NCBI RefSeq assembly: GCF_003265705.1
Contig: NW_020313278.1
Coordinates: 99,235-163,234 of the forward strand
Direction: 5' to 3'
Source of the DNA: Callorhinus ursinus
Taxonomy: Eukaryota; Chordata; Mammalia; Carnivora; Otariidae
Length of the DNA stretch: 64,000 nucleotides
Shown here piece after piece: positions 56,765 to 64,000 of the stretch (position 1 is the first letter of the stretch; each line of letters opens with the position of its first letter). A model generated the notes under the pieces. It worked only from the letters and a program-made list of their open reading frames with translations. It was not told the origin of the DNA and made no database searches. The position numbers and the translations under genes were made by a program.

Positions 56765-57554
56765 AAGGCCCCACGGAGACAGATTCCCAAACCCACTCAT
56801 CTTCCTGCTCATCTTGTACTGTCCATATCCCTATAAGGTGGTGAAACATAGGATTTCATCCCTGTCCAGACCCTTGTCTTTCTGTTTAGAGGAAACCAAA
56901 GCTAAGTCATTCTGTGGTTTCCCATCCATGTGGGGATCCAGTACAGGCGTGAGGGGAGGAGAGAAAAATAAAATAGAAATTGTGACTTTTTTGGCAAACA
57001 CAGATGATAGATGGATCCACAGGGTCTCAATCAGATAGGACTATCTCAATTTGCAATTCCCCAAAAGCAGACCCTGAGGGGGGAAAAAAATTCAGTTGCA
57101 AGGAGGTTAGTTGGGAATTGAAGAAAATATAAGACACCAGACAGCAAGTGAGGAACTAAGACAAAGGAAGACAGATGATAAAGTGTGCATTATCGAGTCC
57201 GTTACTGCTGTGGGTGACTGGAGAATCATCTCCCTGGAGACTCTGGTAGCCAATGTGGGACATCTCATCTCCCTGTTACCCCACCTGAGGGGTGAGAGCC
57301 CTGGAGTATTCATACACCAACCCGTTTCCACCATCGGTTGAGGGATACTTGGGAGCAATGTTAATTCCCCGGGTCTTCCAGCCTGCCACACAGTGGGCAA
57401 AGTGGACATTGGTGGCTAAAGAAAGCCCCTAGGCCATCATGGCGTGGCTTGTAGGTGGAAGTCTGTCCACCTTTCCCTGAAGCTTTAAAGGTGAGGGGAT
57501 ATGGGCAGGGCATCAACATTTATGCAGAGGCTGCACTTTTGGGTTTCCCCTGAG
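56765..57554. other. mostly single-copy; possible decayed LTR-type repeat at 57,065-57,480
   Basis: 'gcagaccctgaggggggaaa' and 'agttgcaaggaggttagttg' resemble old repeat text, but no family is certain. Opposing frames of 76 and 100 codons here are chance. Confidence 0.3.
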
Positions 57555-57650
57555 AGAGATTTCAGTAGTCCTTTAGATCTTAAGTGTATCACTTCTCCTC
57601 TTGGGAAGTCCGTTTCCTCATCTTAAGTGGGAATGGTGGTGTGGCATGAG
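57555..57650 (+). mobile_element. MIR fragment
   Basis: 'aagtgtatcacttctcctct' and 'gtttcctcatcttaagtggg' fit the MIR core. Confidence 0.5.
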
Positions 57651-57939
57651 GAGGCATTGGAGGGAAATTACCGGGGACCTGAAGTTCATATATCTCCACT
57701 GTCCCATTTTTCTGAAGCGTCCATGTGCTCGTACAGAACACTCCCCGCAATTACTTCACTAAGTTGCCTCTCCAACGAACGGGTAACTTTGAAGATCCTT
57801 CTTCACCTTCTCAATTAGGATCTGAGACTCGTTGATATCTCTCCCTGGATTAAAGCTTCAAACGCCTTCTGCAGCCTCGTGAGGTTACACCTGAGAGCAG
57901 GAAGATGGGCGTCAAATTACTTTGCCACACACAGCACAA

Positions 57940-58149
57940 GCTTTTTTTTTTTTTTTCCCAGACGCAATCACCAGTTTAATCGTGTTCGCATTTGTGAAGG
58001 GAGAGCTTTTGGTGGGTAATGCACTTCAAGAAATTTGGGGAAAGATAAACTCAGATGGAAATATATTATCTCAGCCCTCAGCTGTGTTGTACTTCATTAT
58101 TGTTATGTTACCATTTGCTGGAATGGTTATCTGTCTTATAATTCATTCG
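57940..58149 (+). CDS. weak candidate terminal exon encoding a membrane segment, identity unknown
   Basis: Positions 57,942-57,960 read as a strong polypyrimidine tract (16 T) ending 'cccag', an acceptor-like site. The frame stays open from there to a TAA at 58,150-58,152, about 63 residues. It contains 'SLIVFAFV' near the start, a polar middle ('GKINSDGN') and a roughly 22-residue hydrophobic stretch ('VLYFIIVMLPFAGMVICLII') before the stop, as a type I membrane tail would. I do not recognise the protein. Against it: no donor or upstream exon is evident, T-runs plus CAG are common, AT-rich DNA often encodes hydrophobic peptide, and a 63-residue frame can occur by chance. It could equally be a conserved noncoding element. 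Confidence 0.2.
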
Positions 58150-58734
58150 TAAAAGTGGATACAACATAGTTGAAAATCAGAGTAAGTGGGACACGGGCTG
58201 ACAGAGCTGCTGTGAACTTGCGACACCCCCAGTTACGGGTGGCCACCAACTCTTTGACAACACTAGGAGTCTTTACTCTGCCAGTTTCATTGTATCTTGC
58301 AAGTGTCCCAGCAGCTACTGTCTGCATCTAGTGAAAAGAATCTTAACTGTTTTCATAGCCTGGCTGTTATTAGACTGCATTCAAATCTTGTTATTCTTTG
58401 GGATCTCCTTCACCTGTTACATGTTTGCCAAAGGAAAAAGATTGCCGTTTGTTTTAGAAACAAATGTGTTTAGGTATGTAGTACTATATGCATGATTTGC
58501 CAAATGGATATCTCTTATGGCTAGACTTCATCTCTAATGGGATTGAGATTGTCGCACACTGCATTATCTTCTTCGGCCAAAGCCCTCTCCTGAGAGTCTA
58601 GGGGGAGGTTAAAAGGCAATCTGAGGAAGGGAAAGATCTTCCCAACCATAGGGCACAGAGTTGACGAAGTCACCGGGCATCTCTGCCTAGCGTGGAGGAC
58701 CTAGTTAATGTTGCTTCGTAAATCTAAGCGCCCA
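58150..58734. other. single-copy DNA
   Basis: A reverse 63-codon frame (58,136-58,327) overlaps the stop side of the candidate exon and has no recognised domain. Nothing else was assigned. Confidence 0.4.
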
Positions 58735-58870
58735 AAACATAGTGACACACAAACATGGCCCTGACCTCAAAGAGCTTAATGGTTAGTATGTGGGTTAGAC
58801 ACACATAGTGGAGATCTGTGCATACTTTAACTTCTATTGAGAAGGGACAAGCAATCCCAGCCTTGAGAGT
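58735..58870 (+). mobile_element. ancient repeat fragment, same family as 9,640 and 53,885
   Basis: 'acaaacatggccctgacctc' and 'aaagagcttaatggttagta' match the 'ccctgccctcatggagcttacattctagt' part of that repeat. 59,270-59,430 ('agaggacttcatacagaaga') is probably its continuation. Confidence 0.45.
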
Positions 58871-59417
58871 ATTCATAACAACATTCAACTGAGTAAAATG
58901 TAAAGGTCGAATTGGCTTTATTTAACGATTCATGAAGCAGCCCATCTAGGAAATAGAAAGGAGCTCTGTCAAGCTGTAGAAAGGGAAAAGAAATTAAAGG
59001 CACGGAGAAAGCCGGGAAAAATAGAAATTATTAGCAAAGAATACATTGTTTTAGGTAAGGTCACCCTCCTAAGAGGAAAAGAAGGGGTCTGTTAGTGAAT
59101 TTCCCAGCGCTGACCAGGAAATTCCATGTCAACTGGTTAAAACTTACGTTCGTCCGGTGGAAAACTGCAGTCAAGTTAGGTGTTAAGTCTTGATTTGCTG
59201 GGGTGGGGCCTTAACCTGAGTGATGCCATTTTGGACCTATAGTTTGGTAAGTCCCAGGGCGGGCAGGAGTGGAAGGGGAGGTATTCAATACAGGTCAGAG
59301 AGGACTTCATACAGAAGATGACTTTTGAGCCGAAAAGAAGTTAAAGAGAGGTAGTGGGCAAAGTCTGTGGAGAGAGGGACCACAGGAGCGAAATCCCAGA
59401 GGCAAAGAAATGCATGC

Positions 59418-59990
59418 ATTTTTTTTTAATTGCGATATGACTGACATATAACATTATATTAGTTTCAAGTGGACAGTATAGTGATTCTGTATTTGTACAT
59501 ATTCCACAGTGACCACCACAATCAGCCTAGTAAACAGCTGACACCACACACAGTTATATATTTTTTTCCTTACGATGAGAACTTTTAAGATTTACTCTCA
59601 GCACCTTTCAGACATACTATACAGTATTTTTTTTAAGATTTTATTTATTTATTGACAGAGACATAGCGAGAGAGAGAACACAAGCAGGGGGAGTGGGAGA
59701 GGGAGAAGCAGGCTTCCTGCGGAGCAGGGACCCTGATGCAGGGCTGGATCCCAGGACCCTGGCACCATGACCTGAGCCGAAGGCAGACGCTTAATGACTG
59801 AGCCACCCAGGCGCCCCCATACAATACAGTATTAATAACTGTAGTCACAGTGCTACACATGACATGCCTAGGAGGTTTTTATTTTTTAACTGGAATTTTA
59901 TACCATTCCACCACCTTCTCACACTTCACTCACCCATCACCCGCCCCCCTCTGTCAACCACCTACCGTTGTCTGTATTTATGAGTGTATT
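59418..59990 (-). mobile_element. L1 3' UTR fragment, split by a Can-SINE
   Basis: 'gactgacatataacattata', 'ttagtttcaagtggacagta', 'tacgatgagaacttttaaga' and, past the SINE, 'ttaataactgtagtcacagt', are an L1 3' UTR in reverse orientation. No coding. Confidence 0.8.
59613..59833 (-). mobile_element. Can-SINE inside L1
   Basis: The body is 59,629-59,817 ('agattttatttatttattga' … 'agccacccaggcgccccc'). Flanks 'catactatacagtatt' and 'catacaatacagtatt' differ at one base. Confidence 0.96.
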
Positions 59991-60094
59991 GTTTTGTTTT
60001 GTTTTGGGGAAAGAAAAATCATGCATTGTCTTGCATGCATGCATTTTTATGGGAAGGGTAGTATTTCACTGTGGCTAAAGCATTGTCTTTCCTC

Positions 60095-60215
60095 TGTTTT
60101 TTTAAATGGGGTAAGTAGAGCTAGGAAGTTCAAGTGATTGACCAAGGTCGTGGGGTTAAAAATGCATAGCACCCCCGCCTTAGAGCTTATAACCCAGTGC
60201 TCTTTCCACTACACC
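60095..60215 (-). mobile_element. MIR-like fragment
   Basis: 'gattgaccaaggtcgtgggg' and 'gcttataacccagtgctctt', then 'tccactacaccac', are the right part of reverse MIR. Confidence 0.6.
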
Positions 60216-60430
60216 ACCCTCCTCCCCGATCCTGCTGAGTCACCGTAACATAAGGACCCGCTTTGCTGACTCTTGTTCAGCTAGTATTCCTCTCTTCTGC
60301 CTCAGTTACATAGATTGAGTGTGAAGTTGGAAGGGAAAGAAATGAAACCTCCCAACTCAGGGCAAAGGCACCATATGTCTTCTAACTCCTGGGCACGATG
60401 GGGAGTCTCTTTAATGACTTTCCTCATTCT

Positions 60431-60456
60431 CCCCGCCCCCCCCCCCGCCGCCCCAC
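60431..60456. repeat. C-rich run
   Basis: 'ccccgcccccccccccgccg', a simple C/G tract with possible G-quadruplex on the other strand. Confidence 0.85.
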
Positions 60457-61274
60457 CTCGCCCTGGCATCTCCGTGTTGCCTGCACATATGGTGCCTCTC
60501 CCTTCCCGAGGAATTGCTTCTGCTGATATCATTTCCTATCACAACCTTAATATTCTTTTAATGTACTTCCATTGCTTGCTGCAGAGCTAATCTGTTATCC
60601 CTTGTTATGGAGGCCTCATTCCAAATGCCAGAGCAGAGAATCGTGTCTCTGAGCTAAGAGCAACACATTCTTTGTGTGTTTGTCAGTTTCAAACCTTGAC
60701 TTTTAAATGATGGACATAATTTTCTGGGTTGTGAAATTTCAAGTTTGTATATAAGGTACGACTATATTGGTCGGTCTGGAGTGCTTACCATTACTGGTTA
60801 TAACAGCAAGAACAAAAATATGTACTGTTTTAAAAAATAATTCTACATCACTTCAAACTCTAGTTATAGAGTGGACTACAGGTAAAGCTGGATCAAGTAA
60901 ATCATCCAGATGACCAAGAACCGAAGTTTTTTTCAAGCCCTCCACTCTGCCTTCCACAGTGTTTGGTTTATCCTTACCTGAGGCACAAAGCTGATTACAA
61001 AATGTTTGCTAGCAGTAACCAAGATTACAAGTTTTCCAGTTTATAACAAGCAGGAGAGGAAACTTCCAGAGGTCCCAGGAAATGTCTCAGTCCTATTGGC
61101 CTGAAGTGCATCAGGGGCCATCTATGTCATGTGACCAGGGACTGGAGATGTGCTGATTGGCTTAAGACCAACCAGTCAAAACCTCTGGTTCAGACCTTTA
61201 GGGATCACAGTAGATAAGGAGAAATAGGTGCTGGAGAGGCCACCAGTGGGTCAGCACCGGTTTTGGGGAGTCAT
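60457..61274. other. single-copy DNA with a possible old repeat at 61,050-61,215
   Basis: 'cagtcctattggcctgaagt' and 'gtcatgtgaccagggactgg' resemble the 'attggccaga…gtcatgtgac' theme of old repeats. Nothing else was assigned. Confidence 0.35.
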
Positions 61275-61450
61275 TATTAGAAATCAGAACTTAGAACCCA
61301 AATGCCTGCATTTCAATATCAGCCCCATCACTTACCATCTGAGTGATTTTGAGGAAGTCACTTAATCTCTGTATGCATCCTTTTCCACATTTGTAAAATG
61401 CAATTAGTATAGGAACAAGCTAACTAATTTTTACAAGGCAGATTCTTAGT
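61275..61450 (+). mobile_element. MIR SINE
   Basis: 'catcacttaccatctgagtg', 'aggaagtcacttaatctctg' and 'catttgtaaaatgcaattag' follow forward MIR. Confidence 0.8.
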
Positions 61451-61519
61451 ACGGCATTCAAAGTCTACTTCATATAACACCCTCTCTAAACTTTACTGTA
61501 ATAAGCAGGCCTACATTTA

Positions 61520-61690
61520 GCAAAACACTTTGATGCTCGTTAACTACGTTCAGCCATCCGATAGCAACAAGAGGCAGATAGAGGGGGGGCTGTTGCATCT
61601 GTCTTACATATGACAAAACCAAGGTTCTGAGTCATTCAGTAATTTGCCTGAGTTGAACATACAAATTAATTGACAACGTTGGTCGGGGCT
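61520..61690 (-). mobile_element. MIR-like fragment
   Basis: 'catctgtcttacatatgaca' and 'aaaccaaggttctgagtcat', then 'aatttgcctgagtt', fit reverse MIR. Confidence 0.55.
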
Positions 61691-61722
61691 CAGGGACCTT
61701 TCCAATATGGAGTAGAGGTACT

Positions 61723-61965
61723 TGAGTTCCTGACTTTTTTTGTTTTTGTTTTTAAGATTTTATTTATTTATTTACTTACTTACTTATGAGAGAGAGAGAG
61801 AGAGAGAGTGAGCAGGGGGAGAAGGACAAGCAGAATCTGCTCTGAGCACGGAGCCTGACTTGGGATTAGATCCCAGGACCTTGAGATCATGACCTGAGCC
61901 AAAATCAAGAGTCAGATGCTCAACCAACTGAGCCACTCAGGTGCCCTGAGTTCTTGACTTTTTTT
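61723..61965 (-). mobile_element. Can-SINE with target-site duplication and (ACTT)n tail
   Basis: The body is 61,742-61,946. The tail region carries 'tttacttacttacttatgag', a tetranucleotide expansion, and the CT block has become (GA)n. Flanks 'tgagttcctgacttttttt' and 'tgagttcttgacttttttt' differ at one base. Confidence 0.96.
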
Positions 61966-62039
61966 CAAGGTTCTAGATCTGCACTAATACCATATCCATA
62001 AAACATGTGGCGCTCCTTACATTTGCATTAATTACCTTT

Positions 62040-62205
62040 TCATATAATTAAAACGTCAGTGCCTCAGTCATACTAGCCACATTTCAAGGGCTCAGTACCA
62101 CATGTAACTAGTGGATACCATATTGGTCATGACAGATGTAAAAACATCCCCACCATCACTGAAAGTTCTATTGGTTGGTCTAAACCAGTGTACACATTAA
62201 GTGCT
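62040..62205 (+). mobile_element. MER5A fragment
   Basis: 'actagccacatttcaagggc', 'actagtggataccatattgg' and 'gaaagttctattggttggtc' are the 3' half of MER5A. Confidence 0.85.
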
Positions 62206-63302
62206 TAGTATCACGTTGTTTTCACAGGCAGTGATGGAAGTGATAGGTACTTAATCAATATCCTTCTCTCTCTCTCTGCTTTCTTCCCAGCCCCGTCTTT
62301 TCTTAGTAGTCTCCAAAAATCACTGTCTTTTGCAACAAGGAAGGTCTAGCATAGAGAAATGGTAAGCAGAAGGGGCTTGGCAATTATAATACACACACTG
62401 AAAGCTACAAGGAACCTGGCATCCTACTTCAGAATGATTTGGAACTGTCCTGCCATTTCCATGCCAGACCATGTTTTTATAATTAGCTCCTCTGAAAGGG
62501 ACTCCGTCCTCAAAGCGTGTTGTGATTTGGGGATGTGCTGCGTACAGAAAGGTTCTGTGGCAAAGGAAACATTACGAGACCTCTTCTGTTTATGTTCCCT
62601 TCCTTTTCTCCCTGGCTTTTCCTCCTTGCAAAGCGTTCGGTGTGTCTTGTGTGTGTGTGTGCGCGCGCGCGTGCGTGCAGGGGCGGGTAGTTTGAAAGTG
62701 TCAAACTGTGCAAGCAAGTGCAAGTGTCATCAAGCGAAAGGAACATTTCCTCTTGTTATTCTGTTACCTGGACAGCCAAGGCCGTTGGTGGTTGACAAGC
62801 ATTCAGCTTCTGTTTCCCTAAAGAAGCATCTGGCTCTCTGGCTGGTCCTCTCATTCACGTGTGCAGACCGGCAGCTGGGTTTCTCTGGCCGTTGACAAGC
62901 TCTGAGTTGCTCCCTGTCTCTGGGAGCCATTTTCTTGGGCTCACCTCTGACCTTTGGCTCACCTCCATCCATTTTTCATGAAGATTTTTATGTGTCTCTG
63001 ATCATCCCTAAAAAAAAAAACAGGATGAGGCAAATGAATTCTTCATGTTCTTCTCCTATGTTTGTATGCCATCTATTTTAGAGCTTCTGGTGGGCAAAGC
63101 AGGACTTTAATGTGCTCTGCATCAGAGGGAAAAAAAAATGTGTTGATCTGAAAGATGTCAGGCCAACAGTTTGTTGCCTACTGAGCATTTACAGAATATT
63201 GCTCTTTAAATAATCCTGGACAAAGATGTGACATCTTTAGGGGTAAACAAATAAAAGGCAAAGCAAAACAAACTGAACAAACAAAAGGAGATCTTTTTTT
63301 CT
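62206..63302. other. 1.1 kb of single-copy DNA
   Basis: The 178-codon forward frame at 62,359-62,895 crosses a TG/CG repeat, has no recognisable domain, and matches longer-than-average chance openness. I do not call it a gene. A-runs occur near 63,012 and 63,132. Confidence 0.4.
62648..62678. repeat. (TG)n(CG)n alternating tract
   Basis: TG units run into 'gcgcgcgcgcgtgcgtgc', the strongest Z-DNA-prone sequence in the window and notable for surviving CpG steps. Confidence 0.9.
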
Positions 63303-64000
63303 TCTTTAAATTTTTTTATTGTTATGTTAATCACCATACATTACATCATTAGTTTATGATGTAGTGTTCCATGATTCATTGTTTGTGCATAAGACCCAGT
63401 GCTCCACGCAGAACATGCCCTCTTTAATACCCATCACCAGGTTAACCCATCCCCCCACCCCCCTCCCCTCTAGAGCCCTCAGTTTGTTTCTCAGAGTCCA
63501 TCCTCTCTCATGGTTCATCTCCCCCTCTGACTTACTCCCCTTCATTCTTCCCCTCCTGCTATCTTCTTCTTCTTTTTTTTTTTAACATATATTGCATTAT
63601 TTCTTTCAGAGGTACAGATCTGTGATTCAACAGTCTTGCACAATTCACAGCACTCACCATAGCACATACCCTCCCCCATGTCTATCACCCCGCCACCCAA
63701 TCCCTCCCACCCCCCACCAATCCAGCAACCCTCAGTTTGTTTCCTGAGATTAAGAATTCCTCATATCAGTGAGGTCATATGATACATGTCTTTCTCTGAT
63801 TGACTTATTTCACTCAGCATAACACCCTCCAGTTCCATCCACGTCATTGCAAATGGCAAGATCTCGTTCCCTTTGATGGCTGCATAATATTCCATTGTGT
63901 ATATATACCACCTCTTCTTTATCCATTCATCTGTCGATGGACATCTTGGCTCTTTCCACAGTTTGGCTATTGTGGACATTGCTGCTATAAACATTGGGGT
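63303..64000 (-). mobile_element. young L1, 3' end and ORF2 C-terminus, cut by the window end
   Basis: It begins with the reverse complement of the L1 3' end ('tttattgttatgttaatcac') and continues through the 3' UTR into ORF2. The reverse open frame 63,761-63,994 is the ORF2 protein C-terminus ('YTMEYYAAIKGNEI'), nearly identical to copy A at 34.8 kb. It still reads open at the window edge, so length and intactness beyond 64,000 cannot be judged. Closely related to L1 copy B. Confidence 0.93.

Noticed and set aside
57942..57960. T-run as a reverse-strand SINE or L1 A-tail
   Set aside because: No SINE or L1 body follows in reverse orientation; left instead as an acceptor-like tract with low confidence.
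17152..61946. tRNA genes
   Set aside because: All tRNA-like A/B box text belongs to Can-SINE heads with A-rich tails and target duplications. No free cloverleaf was found.
62359..62895. 178-codon forward open frame
   Set aside because: It runs through a TG/CG repeat, has no recognised domain, signal peptide or exon boundary, and has an overlapping reverse frame of 99 codons.

Overview
This is mammalian nuclear DNA from a carnivore. The main evidence is fifteen copies of the tRNA-Lys-derived Can-SINE, with the body 'ggggcgcctgggtggctcagtc…tcaggtcatgatccc', a CT-rich 3' part and an A-rich 'aaataaataaa' tail. L1 3' ends of the type found in caniform genomes are also present. I see no canid-specific (SINEC_Cf-like) or felid-specific SINE sequence, so an arctoid caniform (bear, pinniped or musteloid) is the best guess. 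That is an inference from remembered consensus sequences.

I found no convincing protein-coding gene. Open frames are short, mostly under 140 codons. The longest fall in a GT-rich minisatellite (22.8-23.4 kb), L1 ORF2 remnants (34.8, 63.8 kb), old interspersed repeats (1.1, 48 kb) or apparently random sequence (62.4 kb). The window therefore reads as intergenic or deep intronic DNA. One segment (57,940-58,149) has an acceptor-like polypyrimidine tract followed by an open frame with two hydrophobic stretches. I list it as a weak candidate terminal exon of unknown identity.

Layout: 0-20 kb is mostly single-copy DNA with ancient MIR, L2, MER5A and other hAT fragments, a degenerate tandem array (0.59-0.89 kb), purine/pyrimidine tracts (12.4-13.5 kb) and three Can-SINEs. 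20-33 kb holds old L1 pieces, a roughly 520-bp GT-rich minisatellite, a long CA repeat, a probable twin-primed L1 and a 38-bp tandem array. 33-43 kb is the densest nest of mobile DNA: a SINE inside an L2, two L1 insertions inside one MLT1-like LTR at apparently the same target site, an old L1 with an internal 40-bp triplication, and two related ERV LTRs, one split by a Tigger-like element. 45.5-46.9 kb is repeat-poor, AT-rich and packed with homeodomain/POU-like words, making it the best candidate for a conserved regulatory element. 49.6-62 kb is a Can-SINE cluster (nine copies). The window ends inside a young reverse-strand L1 (63.3-64 kb).

Function, where there is any, would be regulatory. 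Candidate elements are at 3.5-4.1, 13.7-13.9, 16.5-16.8, 19.75-20.0 and 45.95-46.7 kb. All repeat family names come from memory of consensus sequences, not from a database comparison; where I was unsure of the family I say so.
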